Counted from the first letter of the stretch, positions 1-7,446 are shown. The stretch is 13,003 bases of DNA from Cloacibacillus sp. (GCF_020860125.1 NZ_JAJBUX010000119.1:1-13003), one strand, 5' to 3'. Notes: generated by a model not told the origin, from the sequence alone. Translations and numbers: made by a program.

Positions 1-52
1 GCCCTCCATTTAACAGGGGCCGCGCTCCGTATTGGTCTTTAAAAAACTTGGG
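1..52. other. Left edge, downstream of the superoxide reductase gene
   Basis: No gene or clear terminator is visible here. On the minus strand the last bases read AAATGGAGGGC, which could be a ribosome binding site for a gene just beyond the edge. That is a guess, because the gene itself is outside the window. Confidence 0.2.
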
Positions 53-445
53 TTATGCTACTTCGATCTTCTTCGCGCTCTCCCAGAGGCCATGGATGTT
101 GCAGTAGCTCACCGCGATAAATGTTCCCGGCTTTGTCAGCTTGACTCTCACGCAGCTTGCGGGATCGGCCGCAACGCATCCGGGCGTCTCAAGATTCATC
201 GTGTCGTCGTGGGCGCTGTAGTTGAATCTGGCAACTTCGACGACGGGAGCCGCACCCTCCGGCTTAAAGTAAAGCTGAATCCAGCTGATGTGATGGAGTG
301 GGGTGTTGGGGTGCTTGATCTCCTGTCCCACCATTACCTTAACAAGCGCCTCTTCTCCGGCCTTTATCTTTTCGGGGGCCTCTATTGTCGGCACGTGCTT
401 CTCAGCCTTAAAATCTCCGTCTTTGATTACTTCTCCGATTTTCAT
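53..445 (-). CDS. Class II superoxide reductase (neelaredoxin type)
   Basis: This 130-residue cytoplasmic protein should reduce superoxide to hydrogen peroxide at a non-haem iron centre, taking electrons from rubredoxin or a similar donor. That is a typical oxygen defence of anaerobes. The family's ligand pattern is visible: an EKHVP motif (Glu15, Lys16, His17), His45 in KHPN, His51 in LHHISW, and Cys115 with His118 in the C-terminal CNIHG. This gives four histidines and one cysteine for the Fe(His)4Cys site. There is no N-terminal rubredoxin-like Cys4 domain, so it is the single-iron class rather than desulfoferrodoxin. The start is supported by GGAGG about 8 bases upstream. A 150-base gap with a candidate promoter separates it from the DciA-like gene, so it is probably its own transcription unit. 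Family assignment is near certain; the electron donor is inferred. Confidence 0.95.
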   Translation of the reverse strand: MKIGEVIKDGDFKAEKHVPTIEAPEKIKAGEEALVKVMVGQEIKHPNTPLHHISWIQLYFKPEGAAPVVEVARFNYSAHDDTMNLETPGCVAADPASCVRVKLTKPGTFIAVSYCNIHGLWESAKKIEVA

Positions 446-497
446 TTCTATTCCTCCATTTTTAGATTTTTATATTCTTTTTTAATTGCCTACGTTA

Positions 498-526
498 ATA
501 ATATCATAAACTCTATCTTTTGTGTA
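498..526 (-). promoter_or_regulatory. Candidate promoter of the superoxide reductase gene
   Basis: On the minus strand, TACACA (521-526, 4 of 6 matches to the -35 consensus) lies 17 bases before TATTAT (498-503, 5 of 6 to the -10 consensus). The site is about 50 bases upstream of the start codon in an AT-rich gap. The spacing is good but AT-rich DNA gives chance matches, so this is tentative. Confidence 0.35.
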
Positions 527-595
527 TATAAGAGTAAAAATACATAGTTTTTTCTTATTTTTAGCAGAATTATCAGTATAATGGCCTACTTATTA

Positions 596-1129
596 TTAAT
601 TGGAGGCTCTCTTTGCCAGTTTTTCCAGCGATAGCTTGACTCTAGCCATCCGCAGCGCAAGCTCCTCCGAGATCCCCGACTCTTCAAAATCACGCCTCTC
701 CGCCTCGACATCCTCGTCGGAGAGAACTAACGGCGCGCGTCTTTTGTATGAAGGCAGCGGCTCTTGGGCCTGCGAGCGGCGGACTATGGGGCCTACGCGA
801 AAATCAACCTTAATTTTTTTACAGCCAAAGAAGGCGGCGACACGCTTCTCTATCTGCGCGCGGCGGAATCGTACTGCGGAGAGGATGCTCTGTTCGGAAA
901 CATTTACGGTGAGCGTCATTATCTCTTCGGAATACTCACACTGGGCCGGCTGGCTCTTTTGAGCCAAAGGCGAACCGGCGATCTCCTCCCAGCGCTCTTC
1001 CAACTCGGTGAGTTTGACGGACAGCGTCAGCTGCGCCCACCTTTCGGCGTCGGCCATGGACTTAGCATGGTTCCCTATTCCCGCTCTGACGATATCGCCG
1101 GCGGCTCTCGCGCCGTCAATCTTTTTCAT
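596..1129 (-). CDS. DUF721 / DciA-like protein, probable replicative helicase loader or operator
   Basis: This is a 177-residue soluble protein. Residues about 40-115 match the DUF721 pattern: a W-E-x-I-A-G-S-P-L-A motif near residues 47-56, then beta strands around MTLTVNVSEQSIL, then a helix with basic residues and a KIKVDFRVGP ending. Some DUF721 proteins are DciA, the ancestral bacterial partner that helps load the DnaB helicase. Others in the family are only annotated as RNA-binding-like or hypothetical. Residues 118-177 form a charged, mostly helical tail outside the domain. The start overlaps the end of mnmG by 14 bases and the ribosome binding site is weak, so translation is probably coupled to mnmG. 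Its place in the dnaA-dnaN-recF-mnmG strand run supports a replication role. The family call is firm; the helicase-loading role is inferred. Confidence 0.8.
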   Translation of the reverse strand: MKKIDGARAAGDIVRAGIGNHAKSMADAERWAQLTLSVKLTELEERWEEIAGSPLAQKSQPAQCEYSEEIMTLTVNVSEQSILSAVRFRRAQIEKRVAAFFGCKKIKVDFRVGPIVRRSQAQEPLPSYKRRAPLVLSDEDVEAERRDFEESGISEELALRMARVKLSLEKLAKRASN

Positions 1130-2996
1130 GCCGCTGCCTGCGTCCGTTTTCTATCGCGACCCAGAGAAGCTGGATATCGGTAGGCGGCACTCCGGGGATG
1201 CGAGAGGCCTGTCCCAGCGTCGCCGGCCTGATTTTTTCCAGCTTGCCGCGCCCCTCTGCGGAGAGCCCATGAACATCGCCGAAATCAATATAAGACGGTA
1301 TCTTCAGCAGTTCCATGCGCCTGAATTTATCGACCTGTCTGTGCTGGCGGCTGATGTAGCCCTCATACTTAAGCTCATTCGCAATCTTCTCGCCGCACTC
1401 CGGATCAAGTTCCGATCCCGTAAGTTCGGCGACGAAAGACCAGCTGACTTCTGGACGCCGCAGTAGGTTTTTCGCCGATATACCCTCGCTGAGCGGCGAC
1501 GACGGCATCGCGGCCAGCCTCTCATTAACCTCGGCGGCGGGCGGGATTTTTAACTCTTCCAGACGTCTCTCCTCAGCCTCAGTCGCTTCGGCCATTTTTT
1601 GGAAAGACTCATATTTCTCATCCGATAAAAGCCCGATACGATGCCCAGTCCCGCAGAGGCGGTCGGCGGCGTTGTCGTGACGCAGAAGCAGCCTGTACTC
1701 GCAGCGGCTTGTAAGCATACGGTAAGGTTCGCTGGTCCCCTTGGTCACGAGGTCGTCTATAAGCACGCCTATATAGGCCTCGTCACGCCGCAGAACAAAG
1801 GGCTCGGAGCCCTGCACGCGCAGCGCCGCGTTGATGCCGGCGATTAGCCCCTGAGCCGCCGCCTCTTCATATCCCGAGGTGCCGTTTATCTGTCCCGCGA
1901 GGAAGAGGTTTTTTATCGTTTTTGTCTCCAGCCACGGATTGAGCTGTGTAGGGACGACGAAATCATATTCTATGGCGTAGCCTGGACGCAGAATATGGGC
2001 ACTCTCGCAGCCCTTTATCGTCTTTATGCTCTCAAACTGTGCCTCAAGACACATCGAAGTGGAAAAGTTCTGAACATAGACCTCCTTGCCCTCAGAGGTT
2101 ATCGGTTCGAGAAAGATGGGATGGGTATCCTTTTCGGGGAACTTTATTATCTTGTCGTCGATGGAGGGGCAATATCTGGGCCCTTCCGTCCCAAGCTTAC
2201 CCATGTAGAGCGGAGATTCGGAAAAATATTTTCTGATTATTCTGTGAGTTTCCGCGTTTGTACGCGTCAGCCCGCAGACCATTTCGTCATATTTTTTCTT
2301 TACTCCAAAATGTGAAAAGGCCTGCGGCTCCTCAATGCTGCGCTGGCAGTCGAGAGCCTCCCAGTCTATTGTGTCGAAGTGAAGCCTCGGCGTCGTGTCC
2401 GTGCGCAGACGCCCTATCTCAAGGCCGCTTCTGCGCAGGTTTCTCGCGAACTCGGTTGAGGCGACCATACCCAAAGGGCCGGATTTATGGGATGTCATTC
2501 CGATATGTATCTTGGAATCGAGGTACGTACCGGTGGCGAGTATCACGCAGTCCGCGAAGAATACCTGTCCCGTCTTTATTTTGACGCCGCGCGCCTCGCC
2601 GTGCTCGATGATCAGCTCCGCCGCCTGCGCCTGATGCAGTTCAATATTTTTCTCCGTCAGCAGAGCCGTGCGGTAATGATCGCTGTAGCGCCGAGGGCTG
2701 CACTGGGCGCGCAGCGTGCGCACCGCCGCCCCCTTGGAGGTGTTGAGCCAGCGCAGATGGCGCGTGGCGCTGTCCGCCGCCGCGGCGCATTCGCCGCCGA
2801 GGGCGTCGATCTCCCGCACCATATGGCCCTTGGCGGGTCCGCCGATCGAGGGATTGCAGGGCATCATCGCGATACTGTCGAGGTAGAGGCAGATCATGAG
2901 CGTGCGCGCCCCCATCCTCGCCGCGGCGAGCGCCGCCTCGCATCCGGCGTGTCCTGCCCCGATAGTGATTACGTCATATCTGTCGTTTATTAACAT
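1116..2996 (-). CDS. mnmG: tRNA uridine-5-carboxymethylaminomethyl synthesis enzyme MnmG (GidA)
   Basis: MnmG is the FAD-binding partner of MnmE. Together they add the carboxymethylaminomethyl group to the wobble uridine 34 of certain tRNAs, using methylene-tetrahydrofolate, in the cytoplasm. At 626 residues it has the usual full length. Visible features are the dinucleotide fold GAGHAG (residues 13-18), the conserved PCNPSIGGPAKGH block with Cys47, a second conserved cysteine in GPRYCPSIDDKI, and FLAGQINGTSGYEEAAAQG near the middle. The C-terminal MnmE- and tRNA-binding region contains KYEGYISRQ and the IPGVPPTDI stretch. AAAGG precedes the ATG by a short spacer. It lies 32 bases after recF and overlaps the DciA-like gene, so these genes are probably cotranscribed. 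MnmG beside the origin genes is common in bacteria. Confidence 0.98.
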   Translation of the reverse strand: MLINDRYDVITIGAGHAGCEAALAAARMGARTLMICLYLDSIAMMPCNPSIGGPAKGHMVREIDALGGECAAAADSATRHLRWLNTSKGAAVRTLRAQCSPRRYSDHYRTALLTEKNIELHQAQAAELIIEHGEARGVKIKTGQVFFADCVILATGTYLDSKIHIGMTSHKSGPLGMVASTEFARNLRRSGLEIGRLRTDTTPRLHFDTIDWEALDCQRSIEEPQAFSHFGVKKKYDEMVCGLTRTNAETHRIIRKYFSESPLYMGKLGTEGPRYCPSIDDKIIKFPEKDTHPIFLEPITSEGKEVYVQNFSTSMCLEAQFESIKTIKGCESAHILRPGYAIEYDFVVPTQLNPWLETKTIKNLFLAGQINGTSGYEEAAAQGLIAGINAALRVQGSEPFVLRRDEAYIGVLIDDLVTKGTSEPYRMLTSRCEYRLLLRHDNAADRLCGTGHRIGLLSDEKYESFQKMAEATEAEERRLEELKIPPAAEVNERLAAMPSSPLSEGISAKNLLRRPEVSWSFVAELTGSELDPECGEKIANELKYEGYISRQHRQVDKFRRMELLKIPSYIDFGDVHGLSAEGRGKLEKIRPATLGQASRIPGVPPTDIQLLWVAIENGRRQRHEKD

Positions 2997-3028
2997 TTTA
3001 CGCCTTTCATGATTTAAAAATATTTATC

Positions 3029-4093
3029 CTAATTCTCGTAGCTCTCCGTCACTCTTCCCTCCGACACCCTGTGGATGAGTCCGGGAAATTTTTCGACAAA
3101 CGGCTCCGCCGTCGCCGCGAATACCTGCGTATCCCTGGATAGCAGAGACTCAAAGAGAAGCGTCCGTCCTGATGAATCAAGCTCCGCGGTCACCTCGTCG
3201 AGCAGAAGGACGGGGTCGCGTCCTATCTTTCTCTTCACGCCGTCGGCGGCGGCGAGCATCATCGCGATCGCCGTGCGCCGGCGCAGACCGCGGCTCAAAG
3301 CCTCGGAGGCCGGTCTTTCACCGGCCATGATAATAATATCGTCGCGGTGCGGCCCCACTATGGGAAATTTCACCGCCGCCTCGCGGCCGCGGTTTGCAAT
3401 GACCGCCTTCGCGTAATCGTTCTCGCAGTCCTCGTCGAAACCGGCTCCGCCCCTTTTCAGCGACAGCGTGATCTTCACCGGCGTGAGATCCGCCATCCCC
3501 TCGAGACATGAAGAGAGCAGCTTTACGCCCTCCAAACGCATCCGCCATATCCAGGCGGCAAGCGGCAGCAGCGCCCGGTCGGCGATCATCGCCGGCATAC
3601 CGCGTTTAAGAAATACCGCCTTCTGGCGGACGCCGCGCCTGTACTCGGCCAGACGCATCGCGTAGGAGGGAACGATCAGCGCCAGCAGCATATCCAGCAG
3701 CCGGCGGCGGAAGGCGGAAGAGCCCTCTACGATAGACATGTCGTCGGGAAGGAAGGTGAGCACCGGTATATTCCAGCGCAGATCCGCGGCGGTCACGGAT
3801 TTATCATCCAGCCGCAGCATATAGCGGCGCGATATTTTCACACGGATTATCCCGCCTGATTCAAGCTCGCCGGTAAGCTGCACCTCGGAAGAGCCGCTGC
3901 CCCAGGTAGGCATTGAGAGAGTCTTAGCGCCGCGTTCGAGCGGCCCCCATCCGGAGACGATATTTATCCCCTCAAGGATATTGGTCTTGCCAGCGCCATT
4001 CTCGCCGGTAAGTAAATTCAGCCCCGGGGACCATCTCATCTCCCGGGGCTCAAGATTCTTAAAATTATTGAACCGAACCCGGCTAAATCCCAT
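3029..4093 (-). CDS. recF: DNA replication and repair protein RecF
   Basis: RecF is an SMC-like ATPase that binds gapped DNA and helps RecO and RecR load RecA. Starting at ATG 4093 the protein has 354 residues, typical for the family. It begins MGFSRVRFNNFKNLE, the usual RecF N-terminus. Walker A is GENGAGKT (residues 30-37) and Walker B is PVLLLDE (about 294-300), followed by the TAELD segment. The frame is open 30 codons further upstream, but that part lies inside dnaN and looks nothing like RecF. ATG 4093 also has GGAG a few bases upstream, so I chose it. The gene then overlaps the dnaN end by 11 bases, suggesting translational coupling. It stops 32 bases before mnmG. Confidence 0.96.
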   Translation of the reverse strand: MGFSRVRFNNFKNLEPREMRWSPGLNLLTGENGAGKTNILEGINIVSGWGPLERGAKTLSMPTWGSGSSEVQLTGELESGGIIRVKISRRYMLRLDDKSVTAADLRWNIPVLTFLPDDMSIVEGSSAFRRRLLDMLLALIVPSYAMRLAEYRRGVRQKAVFLKRGMPAMIADRALLPLAAWIWRMRLEGVKLLSSCLEGMADLTPVKITLSLKRGGAGFDEDCENDYAKAVIANRGREAAVKFPIVGPHRDDIIIMAGERPASEALSRGLRRRTAIAMMLAAADGVKRKIGRDPVLLLDEVTAELDSSGRTLLFESLLSRDTQVFAATAEPFVEKFPGLIHRVSEGRVTESYEN

Positions 4094-5249
4094 CCGCTCC
4101 GTTTTGCTCCGTATCAAACATCCTGAGTTCATCCTCAGAGAGGTTGATCGGCGCGATGAGACATAAGAAATCGTCGCTGTCACTGCGTTTTACCGCCATA
4201 TGGCCGGCCTGGCCGTTGAAAGAAAGCTTCACCTCGGGATCTCTCATCACCTTGAGGGCTTCCAGGAAAAACTTTGAGTTTACGGCGATCCTCAGCTTTT
4301 CGCCCTCCGCCTCCGCGCCGATCTCTTCCTTGGCCTGTCCGAAATCGGGGGCCTTACCGCGCAATACCATCTCCGAGCCGGGAATGATGTCCAGAACTAC
4401 CATGCGGTTAAAGTCCCGAACGATGACGTCCACTCGTTCAAGGGCGGATATAAGCCCTCCCCTGTCGGTAACGACGTTGAGGGTGCTGTTCTTCGGCAGT
4501 ATTTTTTCATAGGGGGGGAATTTTGATTCCACGCGGCGGACGGTGAATTCCAGCGTCTCGGTCTTGAAGTAGAACTGCGCGCTGTCAAAGAGCACCTTTA
4601 CCTCCGTCTCCGGGTTCAGCGAGCCGAGTATCCTCTGAAGCTCCTTTACCCCCTTCATCGGCAGCAGCGCCGTCACCGCTTCGGCCCCGTCGGTCACCAC
4701 CGCTGAGGATAGCGCGAGTCTGCGCGTATCCGTAGAGACGATGTTCAGTCTGTTCTGCGTTATCTGCAGATTTGCGGAGGAGAGATAGAGCGGGAATTCC
4801 TCACCGGTCGAGGCCGCGAGCGTTCCCTCTTCGATAACCTTAGCGAGCTCCGCCGCCGATATGCGGCAGAAGAGATCAGCGCTGTCCGATGACGGCAGTA
4901 CGGGAAATTCGCGTACCGGATAGCTGGAGAAGTTGTATTTGCTTCTGCCGGCTCTCAGAATCACCTTTCCTTCGTTTACCTCGATGGTGAATTCCTCACC
5001 GGGAGCCTTCTTGAAGAGGTCGCTGACCATTTTGATCGGGAAAACGGCCTCTCCTGGTTCTGTTACGGTAACGCCGGATGCAAAGCAGATTATCGATGTC
5101 TTTATATCGGTCGCCTGCAGCAGTACCGATTCAAAGTCCGCCTTAACGAGGATTGACGAGAGTATGCTCACCGATCCTGAAGCGGATGTGCTTCTCTCAG
5201 CGAGACCCCAGCTTGCAAGGAACTGCTTTTTGTTGATTGTAAGCTTCAT
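4083..5249 (-). CDS. dnaN: DNA polymerase III sliding clamp, beta subunit
   Basis: The beta clamp dimerises around DNA and tethers DNA polymerase III and many partner proteins. At 388 residues it is slightly longer than the usual 365-380. The N-terminus MKLTINKKQFLASWGLAERSTSASGSVSILSSILVKA has the classic first-domain pattern, and the body shows three repeated clamp folds: one near residues 1-120, one around FPLYLSSANLQITQNRLNIVSTDTRRLALS, and one towards the C-terminus. The C-terminus is odd: the family normally ends in a short M-P-M/V-R/K-L-like motif, whereas this protein continues through LIAPINLSEDELRMFDTEQNGADGI, so a roughly 20-residue tail follows the conserved end. AGGAGG about 9 bases upstream supports the start. 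It lies downstream of dnaA across a DnaA-box-rich spacer. Confidence 0.96.
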   Translation of the reverse strand: MKLTINKKQFLASWGLAERSTSASGSVSILSSILVKADFESVLLQATDIKTSIICFASGVTVTEPGEAVFPIKMVSDLFKKAPGEEFTIEVNEGKVILRAGRSKYNFSSYPVREFPVLPSSDSADLFCRISAAELAKVIEEGTLAASTGEEFPLYLSSANLQITQNRLNIVSTDTRRLALSSAVVTDGAEAVTALLPMKGVKELQRILGSLNPETEVKVLFDSAQFYFKTETLEFTVRRVESKFPPYEKILPKNSTLNVVTDRGGLISALERVDVIVRDFNRMVVLDIIPGSEMVLRGKAPDFGQAKEEIGAEAEGEKLRIAVNSKFFLEALKVMRDPEVKLSFNGQAGHMAVKRSDSDDFLCLIAPINLSEDELRMFDTEQNGADGI

Positions 5250-5478
5250 GTACGAGCCCTCCTATTAATACACCTTTTTTATAAATAAAATCGTATTCGT
5301 CGTCGTAGGGGCTGTGGAAATGTGGAAAAGTATATTTCCACCCGCTCTGACGCAATTTTTCGATGTGCAAAAGATTTTCATTAATTCACAAACTTATTCA
5401 CACTATCCACAATTTTTGTGTGGAAAATCTGTAAAATAAAACTGCCCACAAATCAATGCACCAATTTTACGCAAAAAA
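5250..5478. other. dnaA-dnaN spacer with DnaA-box cluster (left half of probable oriC)
   Basis: This 229-base spacer is AT-rich and full of DnaA-box-like 9-mers. TTATTCACA at 5394-5402 is a perfect TTATNCACA match. Single-mismatch or looser copies are CTATCCACA 5403-5411 (adjacent), TTTTCCACA on the minus strand at 5321-5329 and 5419-5427, and ATTTCCACA on the minus strand at 5313-5321. Two more perfect boxes lie just across the dnaA stop codon (5486-5506). It must also hold the dnaN ribosome binding site. A separate dnaN promoter is possible but I could not define one. Confidence 0.75.
5394..5411 (+). promoter_or_regulatory. Tandem DnaA boxes in the dnaA-dnaN spacer
   Basis: TTATTCACA (5394-5402, perfect) is immediately followed by CTATCCACA (5403-5411, one mismatch), head to tail with no gap. 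Adjacent boxes of this kind favour cooperative DnaA binding. Confidence 0.7.
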
Positions 5479-6813
5479 CTATAACTTATTCACAATGTTA
5501 TCCACAAAAGAGCGCACTCGAAGGTCCGTCTTGATAAGCTCTGCAATCTTCTTGCAGGCGTGGATAACGACCGTATGATCCTTTTTGTTGAAGGCGTAGG
5601 CAATCTGGATCAGCGCCTCGCTTGTCTTATTGCGCGCCACATACATCGCGGCCTGACGCGCGAGGGCCAGGTCGGCGGTCCGCTTCTTCGATAGCAGCTC
5701 TTCGACGGTGAAGCCGAAAGATTCGGCCGTCAGCTGCTGGATAAGGCCGATACTCACGGTTCCGAGCGGATGTTCTTTGATCAAATCCTTTAGCCATACG
5801 CTTGCGTTCTCGATGTTGATCGGCTCGTGGTTGAGATCCGAACAGGCGACGATCCTGTTCAGTGAGCCTTCGAGTTCGCGGATGTTGCTTGGAATATTCT
5901 GCGCGATGAACATGATGACATCTTCAGGGATGTTCATGTACTTTTTCATCTCGGCTTTTTTCTGGAGTATGGCGACGCGAGTTTCCAGATCCGGCGGCTG
6001 GATATCGGTTACCAGGCCCCATTCGAAACGTGAAACAAGTCTGTCGGCGATACCCTCGATGTCCTTAGGCGGTCTGTCGGCGCTTATGATTATCTGTTTC
6101 TTCGCGTCATGCAGGGTGTTGAAGGTCCAGAAAAATTCTTCCTGCGTCTGCTCCTTGCCGGCTATGAACTGCACGTCGTCTATCATCAGCACGTCAAGTT
6201 CGCGGTACCTCGCGCGGAATTCCTGATTTGTGTTGTTCCTGATCGCGGTGATCAGATCGTTGGTGAACTTTTCCGCGCTGACATAAAGTATTTTTGTATT
6301 ATTGTTCGTAGCCGCTATATGGTGCCCGATGGCGTGCATAAGGTGCGTCTTGCCAAGTCCGACCTTTCCCCAGATGAAGAAGGGATTGTAGGTATTTCCC
6401 GGGGACTCGGCGACCGCCAGACTCGCGGCGTGGGGGAGCCTGTTTGACTTTCCCACGACGAATGTCGAGAAGACATAATTCGGATTAAGGCCGTTACGTC
6501 CCGCCGACGGCTTTGGCTGCGGGCTCTTAGGCTGCGGTTCCTGCACTCTTGTGGACTCGGGCTGGTCGGAGGATATCTTGAGCTTGATATCCGTACCGAA
6601 GCTTGTCTCGATGAGCAGCTCCTTCATCCTTGCGAGGTATCTCGACTTTATCTGATCCATCGCAAATTGAGTGGCGACGTCAAGTACAAGCACGCCGTCT
6701 TCAAGCGATAGGGGCATACAAGTCTGAAGATATATCTCCGCAGTCTTATCTTCGGCCCCCATCTTTTCCATGCAGTACTTATAGTATTCTTTCCAAATAA
6801 TGTCTAAATCCAT
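5479..6813 (-). CDS. dnaA: Chromosomal replication initiator protein DnaA
   Basis: DnaA binds DnaA boxes at oriC, melts the origin in its ATP form and recruits the helicase. From ATG 6813 the protein has 444 residues. Domain I covers about 1-75, followed by a Pro/Gln-rich linker (about 80-110). The AAA+ domain has Walker A GKVGLGKT (149-156), Walker B VLMIDD (208-213), a box VII arginine in SRFEWGLV (Arg262) and sensor 2 IRELEG (Arg312). Domain IV ends in the box-binding helix-turn-helix. Its signature reads FNKKDHTVV (408-416) where the family usually has FGGRDHTTV. The frame is open 19 codons upstream to 6870, but TTGGAG precedes 6813 and a candidate -10 element lies between the two starts. 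The last codons contain two perfect DnaA boxes. Confidence 0.98.
   Translation of the reverse strand: MDLDIIWKEYYKYCMEKMGAEDKTAEIYLQTCMPLSLEDGVLVLDVATQFAMDQIKSRYLARMKELLIETSFGTDIKLKISSDQPESTRVQEPQPKSPQPKPSAGRNGLNPNYVFSTFVVGKSNRLPHAASLAVAESPGNTYNPFFIWGKVGLGKTHLMHAIGHHIAATNNNTKILYVSAEKFTNDLITAIRNNTNQEFRARYRELDVLMIDDVQFIAGKEQTQEEFFWTFNTLHDAKKQIIISADRPPKDIEGIADRLVSRFEWGLVTDIQPPDLETRVAILQKKAEMKKYMNIPEDVIMFIAQNIPSNIRELEGSLNRIVACSDLNHEPINIENASVWLKDLIKEHPLGTVSIGLIQQLTAESFGFTVEELLSKKRTADLALARQAAMYVARNKTSEALIQIAYAFNKKDHTVVIHACKKIAELIKTDLRVRSFVDNIVNKL
5486..5506 (+). promoter_or_regulatory. Two perfect DnaA boxes inside the 3' end of dnaA
   Basis: TTATTCACA (5486-5494) and TTATCCACA (5498-5506) lie in the same orientation, 12 bases apart start to start. 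On the coding strand they are read as the final DnaA residues VDNIVNKL. A weaker copy, TTATCCACG on the minus strand at 5559-5567, lies further inside the gene. Consensus quality and clustering with the spacer boxes make function likely. Confidence 0.75.
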
Positions 6814-6860
6814 TCGGTTCACTCCAACAGAAGATAAAATAGATATTCTTCCAACTAGAG

Positions 6861-6888
6861 ATTTTATCATGAATCAGCTAAAGACCAA
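6861..6888 (-). promoter_or_regulatory. Candidate dnaA promoter
   Basis: On the minus strand, TTGGTC (6883-6888) is followed after 16 bases by TAAAAT (6861-6866), which is preceded by TG at the extended -10 position. Transcription would begin near 6854, giving a leader of about 40 bases before ATG 6813. Just upstream is the inverted repeat TTGGG-AATA-CCCAA (6909-6922), with TGGGAATA repeated at 6923-6930; this could be an operator. Assigned by eye. Confidence 0.4.
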
Positions 6889-7182
6889 AAAATAAATTTC
6901 AATGATTTTTGGGAATACCCAATGGGAATATTTTTTTCAGCCAGGCATAAAGAAGATTTCAAGTCAATAGGATAATCGAAGTTTTAGAAAGAAATACACA
7001 AAAGTTATTCACATATACACATTGAGAAACACAAAAATATTAACAGCGTACAAAAGTCAGTTGTAGAGCCAAAGACTGCGGAAAGATGTAAAAATCTGAA
7101 AATTTGATGATAGCTGATGATACTCTTTTTTTACTGAAAAGTATCAATAAAAAAATCGTTGTGAGTAAATGTGTATAACGTG

Positions 7183-7251
7183 AATAATTTATAAAGTATT
7201 TGTAACAATAATATTAATAATATATAAATACGGTTTTACATAAATGTAATA
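7183..7251. other. Candidate DNA unwinding element
   Basis: This 69-base stretch contains only 8 G/C bases, with AAT/ATT-type repeats in its centre (7208-7230). It sits immediately beside the box pair at 7170-7187. I could not assign a regular DnaA-trio array with confidence. Confidence 0.45.
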
Positions 7252-7302
7252 GAGGGATAGGAAAAGGTGATGAGATGGGGAAAAACTGAGTAAAACAAAA
7301 AA

Positions 7303-7323
7303 TTATCCACATGATGTGTATAA
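7303..7323. promoter_or_regulatory. Inverted pair of perfect DnaA boxes
   Basis: TTATCCACA (7303-7311, plus) faces TTATACACA (7315-7323, minus) with a 3-base gap. A degenerate third copy follows at 7328-7336. This is the tightest cluster on the upstream side of dnaA. Confidence 0.65.
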
Positions 7324-7360
7324 ATTTTGTGTGTAATTTAGTGGAATTCAGAAAACTAAG

Positions 7361-7380
7361 GCTGTTTTTATCAAAACAGC
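7361..7380. repeat. Perfect 8-bp hairpin at the edge of oriC
   Basis: GCTGTTTT and AAAACAGC flank a 4-base loop. No U-tract follows on either strand, so it is not a standard terminator. It lies between the last DnaA boxes and the strong terminator at 7447-7495. Confidence 0.5.
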
Positions 7381-7446
7381 TCCCCTGTATTTGATATTTA
7401 GTGTAAATACTATTAGACCAAAGCTGACTATAGTAAACTTAAATAT

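Larger units (their letters stand above)
6871..7446. other. Main noncoding part of probable oriC, upstream of dnaA
   Basis: No gene is supported in this 576-base AT-rich stretch. Four perfect TTATNCACA boxes occur: 7005-7013 (+), 7170-7178 (-), 7303-7311 (+) and 7315-7323 (-). Near matches are TTATTCACG (7179-7187, -) and TTACACACA (7328-7336, -). Between the boxes, 7183-7251 has only 8 G/C bases in 69 and is the best candidate for the unwinding element. A perfect hairpin, GCTGTTTT-TATC-AAAACAGC, lies at 7361-7380. Position next to dnaA, box density and the strand switch of genes around it all fit a replication origin. Origin function is inferred from these signs. Confidence 0.8.

Noticed and set aside
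32..547. Plus-strand open frame of 171 codons opposite the superoxide reductase gene
   Set aside because: The minus strand carries an unmistakable superoxide reductase with all metal ligands; the opposite frame has no family character and no ribosome binding site.
4094..4183. Upstream extension of recF to ATG 4183
   Set aside because: The added 30 residues lie inside dnaN, look unlike RecF, and ATG 4093 has its own GGAG.
6726..6740. GATATATC copy inside dnaA
   Set aside because: It lies in coding sequence without the palindromic flanks seen around the CHR pair; probably chance.
6814..6870. Upstream start of dnaA at 6870
   Set aside because: No ribosome binding site precedes it, and a candidate -10 element (6861-6866) would leave this start outside the transcript.
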